NCBI RefSeq assembly: GCF_000154465.1
Contig: NZ_DS499581.1
Coordinates: 163,615 to 227,614, forward strand
Reading direction: 5' to 3'
Length of the DNA: 64,000 nucleotides
Source: Alistipes putredinis DSM 17216
Lineage (GTDB): Bacteria; Bacteroidota; Bacteroidia; Bacteroidales; Rikenellaceae
The position numbers and the translations under genes were made by a program. Numbering within the stretch: the first letter of the stretch is position 1; each line of letters begins with the position of its first letter. Positions 56,191 through 64,000 of this stretch are shown piece after piece. The notes under the pieces are model-generated. The model worked only from the letters and a program-made list of their open reading frames with translations. It was not told the origin of the DNA and ran no database searches.

Positions 56191-57510
56191 ATGAAACGAA
56201 TTTTCCTCGCAATCGCCGTCCTGTGTTACACCGGGGCCGTTTACGGACAAGACGGGGGACGCATCCACCGTTCCGAATTCGTCCCGTTCGACACCCGCGA
56301 AGACGCCGATGCGCTCAACCGGAAAAACACCGACAAATACCTGGTTTTCGCCCCCGGACTTCTGAACGACGGGGAAGAGGTGCTCGGAATCGGGAATGTG
56401 GTCAATCTTCCGAACGGTTGGTTCGACTCGTTCATCTACCTCCATCTCGAAAACACGGGCACGGCCTACACGCTCCGCGTCAATGACCGCACCGTAGCCG
56501 TGGTCGAAGACCCTTTCGCTCCGGCCGACTTCGACCTTACCCCCTACGTCAAACAGGGCGATAACCTCATTTTACTGGAACTGCACGAAAGTAATACGCC
56601 CGAATTGCAAAAAGGTTTCACTCCGACCCCGGTAAAACCGTTTACCAACAGTTATCTTTTCGCCCAGGAGAAACGCAGCATACGCGATTTCAACGTAGCG
56701 CTGATCCCCGATTCGACCCGCAAATTCGGCGTGCTCGACCTGGAGGTGATCGTGCAGAACGGCTACAACTACGAGGAACCGATCACCGTCGGGTTCGACA
56801 TTTACGCCCCCAACGGCAAGCTGCTCGATTTCAGCGTAAACGACATAACCGTTCCCGGACGCTCGCTCGACACGGTACGCTTCTCGCCCTACATTTATCA
56901 CACCTACGAAAATAGCTGGGGAGCCAAAGGCGCCGCCCCGCTATACCGGGTCATGCTCTACACCAAACGCAAGGGAGTCTTCAAGGAGTACATCCCCCTC
57001 AAAGTAGGATTCGGAAAGACGGAGATGAAAGACGGGAAGATTACCCGTTTCGACAAACCTGTCACTATCGTTTCCGAAAGATACAACGCGGCAGCGGACG
57101 CCGCTGCCACGCGCAAAGAACTGCTGGCGCTCAAGAAAAAAGGGATCAATACCATCTGGCCCAATGCGCCTCAACCCTACTGGTTCTACAATCTGTGCGA
57201 CGAACTGGGCCTCTTCGTGATCGATCAGGCCAATATCAACGCTCCGGAAAAGCGCGACGACCGCACCACAGGCGGCACACCGAGCAACGATCCGCGTCTT
57301 GCGGACGAATACCTCGAACGCGTGCGGAACATGTACTACCGCTCCCGCAACCACACCTGCATCATCGGATTCGCTCTGGGCGGAGAGTCGGGCAACGGAT
57401 ATAATATGTACAAAGCCTATCAGTGGCTCAAGTCCGTGGAACCTTCGCGTCCCGTAATCTGCATCGATGCCGACGGAGAGTGGAATACGGACCTGGAAAT
57501 AGTCCCCTGA
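56191..57510 (+). CDS. Truncated GH2 (beta-galactosidase)-like secreted protein
   Basis: 439 residues with a signal peptide (ending GAVYGQ). It aligns in style with glycoside hydrolase family 2: a sugar-binding jelly-roll (about 40-145, VVNLPNGWFDSFIYLHLENT), an Ig-like domain (about 155-265) and only the first half of the TIM barrel (KGINTIWPNAPQPYWFYNLC, LGLFVIDQANIN). The acid/base-type Glu lies in ALGGESGNG. The frame stops about 35 residues later, so the nucleophile Glu region of LacZ-type enzymes (about 75 residues further on) is absent. The next gene's frame does not resume it. It may be a binding protein or inactive remnant. Confidence 0.8.
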   Translation: MKRIFLAIAVLCYTGAVYGQDGGRIHRSEFVPFDTREDADALNRKNTDKYLVFAPGLLNDGEEVLGIGNVVNLPNGWFDSFIYLHLENTGTAYTLRVNDRTVAVVEDPFAPADFDLTPYVKQGDNLILLELHESNTPELQKGFTPTPVKPFTNSYLFAQEKRSIRDFNVALIPDSTRKFGVLDLEVIVQNGYNYEEPITVGFDIYAPNGKLLDFSVNDITVPGRSLDTVRFSPYIYHTYENSWGAKGAAPLYRVMLYTKRKGVFKEYIPLKVGFGKTEMKDGKITRFDKPVTIVSERYNAAADAAATRKELLALKKKGINTIWPNAPQPYWFYNLCDELGLFVIDQANINAPEKRDDRTTGGTPSNDPRLADEYLERVRNMYYRSRNHTCIIGFALGGESGNGYNMYKAYQWLKSVEPSRPVICIDADGEWNTDLEIVP

Positions 57511-57643
57511 AAACCGTAACGTACCCCGGCCGCACATTCGGCCGGAAACCGTCATGCCTGTTGGCGAATCGCCGGACGCAGAAACAACCTCTCGCCGTTC
57601 CGCCGCCAAAAGCCGCCGGCAGGACGACCATAAACCAACCAAC

Positions 57644-58117
57644 GTGAACATCGAACTGATCGTAATCGGAAAAACGGACTCCAAGGAGATCGAATCGCTG
57701 CTGGCCATGTATGCCCGGCGAATCAATTTCTATTGCCGTTTCGCCGTCACAGTCCTGCCCGACGTAAAAAACACCAAGAACCTCTCGGCCAAACAGCAGC
57801 GCACGACCGAGGGCGCCAGCCTCCTGCGTCAGTTCGGCGACGGGGATTACGTGGTGCTGCTCGACGAACGGGGCGACGAATACCGTTCGATCGACTTCGC
57901 CTACTGGCTGCAAAAACGCATGGCGAGCGGCATCCGGCGGCTGGTCATGGTCATCGGCGGCCCCTACGGATTCTCCGACGAGGTATATGCACGGGCCGAT
58001 ACCAAACTGTCGCTCTCGAAGATGACCTTCTCGCACCAGATCGTGCGAGCCATCTTCGCCGAACAGATATATCGGGCTTTCACCATCCTGAACAACGAAC
58101 CCTACCACCACGAATGA
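57644..58117 (+). CDS. rlmH: 23S rRNA pseudouridine-1915 N3-methyltransferase
   Basis: SPOUT-class methyltransferase modifying helix 69 of 23S rRNA. 157 residues, exact family size when translated from the GTG at 57644. Motifs: LDERGDEYRSIDFAYWLQKR, VIGGPYGFSDEV, LSLSKMTFSHQIVRAIFAEQ, and the C-terminal EPYHHE. The longer upstream frame (from 57554) is not family-like. Its stop overlaps the regulator start by 4 bases. Confidence 0.95.
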   Translation: MNIELIVIGKTDSKEIESLLAMYARRINFYCRFAVTVLPDVKNTKNLSAKQQRTTEGASLLRQFGDGDYVVLLDERGDEYRSIDFAYWLQKRMASGIRRLVMVIGGPYGFSDEVYARADTKLSLSKMTFSHQIVRAIFAEQIYRAFTILNNEPYHHE

Positions 58118-58725
58118 GCTGTCCCCCGACAAAACCGGCCATCGCCGTCATTACGCCCAACATCCTGATCGGGTTGGGCCTGCGGACGATTCTCGAAAAG
58201 GTAGGTCCTCCGGGAGAGATCGCCGTGTTCGACAGCTTCACCGAATTCATCGCTTCCGGACCGGAACGCTATTTCCACTATTTCGCCGCCATGCAGGTTT
58301 TCATGCGCCACCGCACCTTCTTCCTGGAAAACAGTCACAAGACGATCCTGCTGGGCAAAGGGTATTCGGCCCAGTTCGCCCGAATGCGCCAGATCGATAT
58401 CTTCGGCGGCGAAGAACGACTGGTACACGATCTGCTGTGCCTGCGCAGCGAAGCGCCCCGACCCGACCATGCCCTTCCCCGACAGAACGGCGCTCCGGCC
58501 GCCAACCTGCTCTCCGTACGCGAAACGGAAGTGCTGACGCTCATCGCTCAGGGTTTGCTGAACAAACAGATCGCCGACCGGCTGCAAATCGGGCTCACGA
58601 CCGTCATCTCCCACCGCCGCAACATCATGCAGAAGCTCGGCGTACAGTCCGTCGCCGCACTCGTCATCTGCGCCGTCAGCATGGGCTACGTGGACGAAAG
58701 CGACATCCGCACTCCTCATAAATGA
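58114..58725 (+). CDS. LuxR-type transcriptional regulator with degenerate receiver-like domain
   Basis: 203 residues. The N-terminal 120 residues have a response-regulator-like layout (AIAVITPNILIGLGLRTILE) but no convincing phospho-acceptor Asp or acidic pair. The C-terminal LuxR/GerE HTH is complete (LSVRETEVLTLIAQGLLNKQ then IADRLQIGLTTVISHRRNIM). It overlaps rlmH by 4 bases and precedes a TonB-dependent receptor by 137 bases, so control of that receptor is a reasonable inference. Confidence 0.88.
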   Translation: MSCPPTKPAIAVITPNILIGLGLRTILEKVGPPGEIAVFDSFTEFIASGPERYFHYFAAMQVFMRHRTFFLENSHKTILLGKGYSAQFARMRQIDIFGGEERLVHDLLCLRSEAPRPDHALPRQNGAPAANLLSVRETEVLTLIAQGLLNKQIADRLQIGLTTVISHRRNIMQKLGVQSVAALVICAVSMGYVDESDIRTPHK

Positions 58726-58862
58726 GGGTTGCAAAAACGATCGGAATATCGTTCCTTTGTCCCCGAACAATCGCGGTAAAAGCGAACGCGGCGCTCCGGC
58801 GAAATCGGAGAAAACCGACGGACTCTACGGTCTGCGCCGTTTTTGCCGTTCGAAACGATCCG

Positions 58863-61109
58863 ATGATCCGCCAGGCGATCCATATCATCTTTCTGTCGGC
58901 GTGCATACTCCTGCACGCCATGAGCGTATGTGCCGCCCCCGCGCTGCCGGAAGACTCCACTCCGGCACTGGCGGACTCCGTTATCCAGGTGGAGGACATC
59001 CAGGTCACGGCCATCAAACAGGGCCTCAACCTGCGCAACCAACCCGTAACGGCTTCCGTAATCGGACGCACGGACCTGGAACGGCGGCACGTCGCAGCCC
59101 TGAAAGAGGTTTCGCAGGTGGTTCCCAACTTCCACATCCCGGACTACGGCTCGCGCATGACCTCTTCGATCTACATCCGGGGACTGGGCGCCCGCATCGA
59201 CCAACCGGTGATGGGACTCAACATCGACAACATCCCCTACCTGAACAAGGACGCCTACGACTTCGATTTGACGGACATCGAGCGGATCGAAGTGCTGCGC
59301 GGCCCCCAGAGCACGCTGTTCGGACGCAACACGATGGGCGGCGTAATAAACGTCTATACCCTGTCGCCCTTCACCTTCGAAGGAGTGCGGCTGGGCATGG
59401 AATACGGCAGCGGCAACACGCAGAAATACCGGATTTCGACCTACTACAAAACAAGCGAACGGGTCGGCTTCTCGGTCGGAGCCTACTATTCCAAGACCGA
59501 CGGCTTCTTCAAGAACCTCTATACCGGTGAAAAATGCGACTGGGAGAGAAGCGGCGGCGGCCGGTTCAAGGTACAGTACCGCAACCTGCACGGACTTCGT
59601 ATCGACAACACCTTCTCGTTCGTCAAGCTGGAACAGGGCGGCTACCCTTACGCCTATGTCGAAACCGGCCAGATCGCTTACAACGACCCGAGCGATTACC
59701 GCCGCACGAACTTCAACGACGGACTGACGATCCGCTACGAAGGAGAGAAATTCTCCGTAGCGAGCATCACCAGCTATCAGTACCTCGACGACCGGATGAA
59801 CCTCGACCAGGATTTCCTGCCGCTCTCCTATTTTACACTGACACAGGCCCGCCGGGAGCACGCCGTGACCGAAGACCTCGTGTTCCGCTCCCCCGACGAC
59901 AAAGCCTACCGCTGGCTCCTCGGTGCTTTCGGCTTCTACCGCCATACCAGCATGCACGCACCGGTGCTCTTCAAGGAGGACGGCATCCGCAACCTGATCC
60001 TCGATCGTTTCGAGCCGCAGGGGATTCACGCCGAATGGGGCGAAGATACGTTCCTGCTCGACAGCCGCTTCCGCACGCCCGACTACGGAGCGGCCCTCTA
60101 CCACGAATCCACCTACGACGCCGGCCGATGGCGCTTCACGGCAGGCCTGCGCGTTGATTTCGAGGCTTCGAAGCTCCACTACCGAAGCTATGCCGAAGCC
60201 ACCTACACGACCCAAACACCCGACGGCACGAGCTATCCCCATGCTATTCTGGTCGATCAGCCGGGTACGCTCAAACAATCCTTCACGGAGATACTTCCCA
60301 AAATATCGGTGCTCTACCGGATGGGCAGCTCACGGCGTAACACGCTCTACGCCACCGTCAGCAAAGGCTACAAGGCCGGCGGATTCAATACCCAGATGTT
60401 CTCGGATGTCCTGCAGCAGCAAGTGATGAAACAGATGGGATTCGGCTCGCTCTACGACGTGGCCGACGTGGTGACCTACAAACCCGAGAAAAGCTGGAAC
60501 TACGAGGTGGGTGCCCACCTCTCGACCCCTTCGCACAAGGTGCAGGCCGATCTGGCGCTCTTCTACATCGACTGCCGCGACCAGCAGCTCACGGTCTTCC
60601 CCGAAGGACAGGTCACGGGCCGTCTGATGACTAACGCCGGCCGCACGCGCAGCTTCGGCGGCGAAGCGTCGCTGCTGGCTACCCTCTGGCGAAACCTCGA
60701 CCTGCAAGTCGCCTACGGCTACACCCGCGCCACGTTCGTCAAATTCGATACGGGCAAAGCCGACTACGCTGGCAACTTCATCCCCTACGCCCCGCAGCAC
60801 ACGCTCTACGCCGGAGCGTCCTATACGCTCCGCACGGGCTGGAACTGGCTCGAATACGTCATCTTCCGAGTGGCTGCCAACGGTGCGGGCCGAATCTACT
60901 GGAACGAAGCGAACACCTTCTCGCAACCCTTCTACGCCCTGCTGGAAGCCTCGATTCGCTTCGAACACCGCCACTGGGCCGTCGATGTCTGGGGACGCAA
61001 CCTGACCGACACCCGCTACGATACATTCTATTTCATGTCGATCGGCAACTCGTTCCTGCAGCGGGGCCGGCCACGCACTTTCGGCGTTTCATTGAGCATC
61101 ACCCTATAA
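58863..61109 (+). CDS. TonB-dependent outer-membrane receptor
   Basis: 748 residues. The ATG at 58863 starts a signal peptide (IIFLSACILLHAMSVCA). Then a TonB-box-like strand and plug domain (VEDIQVTAIKQGLNLRNQPV, SIYIRGLGARIDQ, IERIEVLRGPQSTLFGRNTM GGVINVY) and a 22-strand-type barrel ending GRPRTFGVSLSITL. It lacks the N-terminal carboxypeptidase-D-like domain of SusC proteins and has no SusD neighbour, so a siderophore, haem or cobalamin ligand is more likely than a glycan. Ligand unknown. Confidence 0.92.
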   Translation: MIRQAIHIIFLSACILLHAMSVCAAPALPEDSTPALADSVIQVEDIQVTAIKQGLNLRNQPVTASVIGRTDLERRHVAALKEVSQVVPNFHIPDYGSRMTSSIYIRGLGARIDQPVMGLNIDNIPYLNKDAYDFDLTDIERIEVLRGPQSTLFGRNTMGGVINVYTLSPFTFEGVRLGMEYGSGNTQKYRISTYYKTSERVGFSVGAYYSKTDGFFKNLYTGEKCDWERSGGGRFKVQYRNLHGLRIDNTFSFVKLEQGGYPYAYVETGQIAYNDPSDYRRTNFNDGLTIRYEGEKFSVASITSYQYLDDRMNLDQDFLPLSYFTLTQARREHAVTEDLVFRSPDDKAYRWLLGAFGFYRHTSMHAPVLFKEDGIRNLILDRFEPQGIHAEWGEDTFLLDSRFRTPDYGAALYHESTYDAGRWRFTAGLRVDFEASKLHYRSYAEATYTTQTPDGTSYPHAILVDQPGTLKQSFTEILPKISVLYRMGSSRRNTLYATVSKGYKAGGFNTQMFSDVLQQQVMKQMGFGSLYDVADVVTYKPEKSWNYEVGAHLSTPSHKVQADLALFYIDCRDQQLTVFPEGQVTGRLMTNAGRTRSFGGEASLLATLWRNLDLQVAYGYTRATFVKFDTGKADYAGNFIPYAPQHTLYAGASYTLRTGWNWLEYVIFRVAANGAGRIYWNEANTFSQPFYALLEASIRFEHRHWAVDVWGRNLTDTRYDTFYFMSIGNSFLQRGRPRTFGVSLSITL

Positions 61110-61120
61110 AATTCCATACT

Positions 61121-61660
61121 ATGAAAAAATTCTTCACGTTTCTCCTCCCCTTCTCCCTGCTCGCCTCGGCTGCTTTGAGCAGTTGCTCGGATGGCTGCAC
61201 CGGCGATCCCGATCCTACCCCGGAACTCCCCGACGGGTATACGTATGCCACGGAAAACACCTCGATCAACGACGGAACCGTCACGGCCAACATGCTTTTC
61301 TTCGGCACCTCGACCGTCACGACGGTCGCCTCGGGCGCCACGTTCACCGACGGGAAAGCTCTCTTCGAACTGGTTGCCGACGGCGAAGGCAAGGTGCGAA
61401 TCCTGATGCACGAAACCCGCTTCGCCGCCGAAATGCCCGCCCTCGAAATGGAAGTACCGGGTATTTCCTACACAGGCGAGGAAAAAACCATTGACTTGAG
61501 CGCCGCCTCGGTCACACCGGAAATCAAGGGCACGCCCTTCGCCAAATACGTAATCACCAACCTCACGGGCGAGGCCGCAAGGACCGAGCTGACGGTTACC
61601 TTCACCTGCGCCGGCGCTTTCGATGTAAGCTATCAGGGACGCCTGATTATCGAAAAATAA
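61121..61660 (+). CDS. Calycin-like lipoprotein
   Basis: 179 residues. Signal peptide with a lipobox-like LSSCSDG, then an eight-strand-type beta pattern (VTANMLFFGTSTVTTVASGA, VRILMHETRFAAEMPALEME) ending in YQGRLIIEK, fitting the Bacteroidetes calycin-like domain. It starts 11 bases after the receptor and is surely co-transcribed. Possibly a surface ligand-binding partner of the receptor, by analogy with haemophore-type lipoproteins; not established. Confidence 0.82.
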   Translation: MKKFFTFLLPFSLLASAALSSCSDGCTGDPDPTPELPDGYTYATENTSINDGTVTANMLFFGTSTVTTVASGATFTDGKALFELVADGEGKVRILMHETRFAAEMPALEMEVPGISYTGEEKTIDLSAASVTPEIKGTPFAKYVITNLTGEAARTELTVTFTCAGAFDVSYQGRLIIEK

Positions 61661-61661
61661 A

Positions 61662-61994
61662 ATTGTTTCAAAAATTTCGGGCGAAACTCTCAGAAATAAT
61701 CTTACTATGCTTGATTTGGGCATGGCTCGTATCATCGCTGAATGTATGGATAAATATTATTCAGGTCAAGGAAGTGAAGTTTCAGTCGCAACCCAGAAAG
61801 TTGCGCAAGATGATCCCTTACACATCAATAGTCCGGAAGGACAGCCAATGTATGCGTACAAAATCAAGCAGTTCCTTTTAGCTTTCGCTCTCGGCATGAC
61901 AGTGTCTTCTCCGTGGGATGGTTGTTTCAATGCCAATGGAGGTTATATTGTCGTAAAAAAAGACGGTGATGTCATTGGTTGCATCCATTTTTAA
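61662..61994 (+). pseudogene. Fragment resembling an HpaII-type restriction endonuclease (C-terminal part)
   Basis: An open frame beginning in the calycin gene's 3' end carries ISGETLRNNLTMLDLGMARI, CMDKYYSGQGSEV, YKIKQFLLAFALGMTVSSPW and NANGGYIVVKKDGDVIGCIH, which resembles the C-terminal region of HpaII-family (R.HpaII-like) type II restriction enzymes. The usual N-terminal 200 or so residues are absent and the frame stops where relatives continue. No methyltransferase is nearby. Local GC is clearly lower than in the flanking genes. Family assignment is from memory of the motif pattern. Confidence 0.6.
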
Positions 61995-62209
61995 GGAGGG
62001 AAAAAGAGTGTTGAATTTACGTGATTATCAGTATTTTGTTTGTTTGTCAAAATCTATAATCAGTTAGTTTCAGCACAAAAAATGCGGATAATGGACGTTG
62101 TTTCGTTACTAAATCATTACCCGTGAAAGAGTAATATTTAACATATATGAGAGATGCTATTGCACCGTTTGTCACCGATTTGCGTATCAAGGTCTAACTC
62201 GTTGATATT
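61995..62209. other. AT-rich region before the integrase
   Basis: About 215 bases between the restriction-enzyme remnant and the integrase promoter. No gene was recognised. If the integrase once acted, the element end (att site) may be here, but no repeat pair could be confirmed because the other end is not in the window. Confidence 0.4.
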
Positions 62210-62217
62210 TAACTTTG
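62210..62217 (+). promoter_or_regulatory. -7 promoter box for the integrase
   Basis: TAACTTTG (62210-62217) followed by CAAAC, 18 bases before the ATG at 62236. The string also resembles the TAnnTTTGC core of some Bacteroides ICE attachment sites. Confidence 0.55.
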
Positions 62218-62235
62218 CAAACAAAAAAAACGAGT

Positions 62236-63315
62236 ATGGCAAGAAGTACATTCAAAGTGCTGTTCTACGTGAACGGCAGCAAGGAGAAAGACGGTATTGT
62301 CCCCATCATGGGACGAGTGACAATCAACGGTACTGTGGCGCAGTTCAGTTGCAAGCAGACCATCCCGAAAACCCTTTGGGATGCGAAAGGCAACCGAGCC
62401 AAAGGCAAGAGTGCCGAAGCACGGAACGTCAATCTGGCATTGGACAACATCAAGGCGCAAATCATCAAGCACTATCAGCGCATATCCGACCGAGAGGCAT
62501 ACGTAACGGCTGAAATGGTGCGCAATGCCTACCAAGGGGTAGGAAGCGAGTATGAGACACTGATAAAGGCTTTTGACAAGGATTGCGCCAACTTCCTGAA
62601 ACGTGTCGGCAAAGACCGCAGCATCGGCACGTATAAGGTCATGGTAAGGGCAAGGAACTATGTCGCAGCCTTTATCAAGTCATTCTACAGACGGACGGAC
62701 ATGTCCATGCTGGAACTTACGCCCGACTTCATCAGGGAGTTTGCGGCTTATCTTACGGCTGAACGGGGACTGAAAAACGCCACCATCTGGCTGAACTGCA
62801 TGTGGCTGAAAGGCGTGGTCATGCGTGCGCACTATAACGGACTGATACCGAGAAATCCGTTTGCGCAGTTCCATATCAGCCCGAATGTTAAGGAACGGGA
62901 ATATCTGACAGAGGACGAAATCAAAAGAATCATGGCGCACGAGTTTGACAACCCCACCCTCGCATTGGTGCGGGATCTGTTCATTTTCGCCTGCTTCACC
63001 GCCTTGTCTTTCGTGGATATGAAAGAACTCACAACGGACGAAATAGTGGAGGTGAACGGTGAGAAATGGATATTGTCGAAACGGCACAAGACAAATGTCC
63101 CGTTCCAAGTGAAGCTGCTGGATATTCCCTTGCAGATAATCGAACGGTACAAGTATCTGTCGGAAGACAGGCTGGTTTTCGGGAAAATCAACTATTGGAC
63201 GATGTGCAAACAACTGAAAAAGGTAATGGCGGAATGCGGAATAGAGAAGCAAATCTCCTACCATTGCGCCAGGCATCATCATTTATCCTACACGCTGAAA
63301 ATAAGCAGTTTATAA
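62236..63315 (+). pseudogene. Tyrosine recombinase (Bacteroidetes integrase), truncated before its tyrosine
   Basis: 359 residues from the ATG at 62236. Arm-type DNA-binding domain (1-90), SAM-like core-binding domain (about 105-205), then the catalytic domain. The first catalytic Arg position is Ser (FTALSFVDMKEL), as in the IntDOT group; the beta-hairpin Lys region (SKRHKTNVPF) and the HxxR box (YHCARH) are present. Immediately after HCARH the sequence becomes HHLSYTLKISSL and stops, so the second active-site His and the nucleophile Tyr are missing. It should be inactive. Confidence 0.85.
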
Positions 63316-63705
63316 GAATATGCTTTTTTTTTAACAGGTAATGATTTGGCAACCGTTCTTCTTCAATATTCCGCTTTCCTTTGCGTTACCTCATTTTTTC
63401 CTTTGGCACCGGTTGGCTTCATAAACGCTTTTATACTAAGCCATTCAGCGCATTTTCATGCCTTTCATGCCGCTATTCCAGAAATTTTCTGTATCTTTAC
63501 AAGCAGATGAGGAATAAAATCTTTGTCTATTTAGGGATAGTCATTTAATTCCTTCAATTTGAATTAACCAGCAGACTTTCCCTTATTTTTCCGATCATAC
63601 TCATCGTTTTTTATATCATCGGCTCTGTTTTTAGGGCCGATTTTTTCATTTTCAGTCACGTCTGGAGCTACCACTCCCGTAAAGTCGTGTTCCATGCGTG
63701 GAACA
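63316..63705. other. AT-rich region between integrase and transposase remnants
   Basis: 390 bases without a supported gene. It contains a plus-strand terminator-like hairpin (63618-63646) and a perfect 7-bp hairpin TGTTCCA-TGCG-TGGAACA (63688-63705) abutting the transposase stop. The original 3' part of the integrase is not recognisable here. Confidence 0.5.
63618..63646 (+). terminator. Terminator-like hairpin in the remnant region
   Basis: Stem ATCGGCTCT / AGGGCCGAT (one G-T wobble), loop GTTTTT, followed by a T run on the plus strand. Confidence 0.75.
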
Positions 63706-63999
63706 TCAGGCTGCAAGAGCTACTTGGACTGACTCTCGTCTTGCAAGGTTTACCACATTTGCTGTGTGGATACCGAAGAAGATCAGCATGATCTCTGTCG
63801 ATTTTATCCTTGCAGCAATCTTTCGCAGACCATAATGCTCCTTCTGAGTTCCAAAAGAGCCTTCCATTGCTGTAGCTCGAACGCGTGCAAGTTCTCGTTT
63901 AGTAGCGTTCTTAACTTCATTCTTTCCAGTTCGTCCTTTCTGAGTGAATGAGGTTTCAATACCATTCTCCTTGCAGAAAGTTCTGTTGTCATTACCCGA
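63706..63999 (-). CDS. Transposase, C-terminal part (cut by window edge)
   Basis: 97 codons open to the window end: SGNDNRTFCKENGIETSFTQ, then KGRTGKNEVKNATKRELARV, then ATAMEGSFGTQKEHYGLRKI and IMLIFFGIHTANVVNLARR before a TGA. The MEGSFGTQKEHY and FFGIHTANVVNL strings are typical of the C-terminus of DDE transposases in the IS1182/ISNCY-like group. Whether the N-terminal half is intact lies beyond the window. Confidence 0.8.
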   Translation of the reverse strand, partial: SGNDNRTFCKENGIETSFTQKGRTGKNEVKNATKRELARVRATAMEGSFGTQKEHYGLRKIAARIKSTEIMLIFFGIHTANVVNLARRESVQVALAA

Positions 64000-64000
64000 G

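Noticed and set aside
57526..57545. CCGGCCG / CGGCCGG hairpin after the GH2-like gene
   Set aside because: No T run follows on either strand, so it is not called a terminator.
1..64000. tRNA or rRNA genes and CRISPR arrays
   Set aside because: No cloverleaf-like segments, rRNA-like sequence or regularly spaced repeats were noticed in the intergenic regions. A covariance-model scan was not possible here.

Overview
The window looks like chromosome from a gut Bacteroidales bacterium, most likely a high-GC Rikenellaceae such as Alistipes. The reasons are repeated Bacteroidetes-type -7 promoter boxes (TAnnTTTG), almost no Shine-Dalgarno sites, PorX, a COX24-type mini-protein behind HU, DUF4493/PCMD lipoproteins, a Porin_10-type porin and Bacteroidetes-style integrase and transposase remnants. 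The genus is inferred from gene content and base composition and was not tested by a search.

Layout. 1-2.5 kb: the 3' part of methylmalonyl-CoA mutase (succinate-propionate pathway). 2.5-10.2 kb (minus): an envelope run of coaX, an outer-membrane barrel, a TPR protein, lptC, a CNNM/CBS/CorC protein and a PpiD-type foldase. 10.4-16.3 kb (minus): mfd, rng, a 29-residue ribosome-associated-type peptide and HU. 16.7-22.8 kb: porX-tsaE, a small SRPBCC-like protein, a NUDIX hydrolase and a DPP5-like peptidase. An 88/89-bp promoter-hairpin-promoter element stands before both porX and the SRPBCC-like gene. 22.9-35.8 kb: an accessory surface cluster of two transcription units. The first is a 48-residue peptide plus a fimbrillin-like/PCMD lipoprotein. 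The second is a seven-gene operon of lipoproteins and two paralogous beta-barrels. Both units share an identical 14-bp box at identical spacing from their promoters, and one lipoprotein carries a G9 tract in its signal peptide.

35.9-39.6 kb (minus): lytic transglycosylase, putative porin and phosphatidylserine synthase. 39.7-42.4 kb: lutABC lactate oxidation. 42.7-52.3 kb (plus): manC, murF, an alpha/beta hydrolase, an OPT peptide transporter with peptidase T, nadE and a DUF4923 protein. 52.5-56.1 kb (minus): a PAP2-like membrane protein, rpoN and asnS. 56.2-61.7 kb (plus): a truncated GH2-like protein, rlmH, a LuxR-type regulator, a TonB-dependent receptor and a calycin-like lipoprotein.

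61.66 kb to the end is AT-richer and decayed: a fragment resembling the C-terminal half of an HpaII-type restriction enzyme, a tyrosine integrase that ends just after its HxxR box, and a transposase fragment cut by the window edge. This looks like the worn edge of an integrated element.

Functionally the window suggests a peptide-using, propionate-forming anaerobe: DPP5 and PepT with OPT import, lactate oxidation and a B12-dependent mutase. The most unusual material is the surface-lipoprotein cluster with its shared promoter box and possible slipped-strand switch, and the duplicated promoter-hairpin element.
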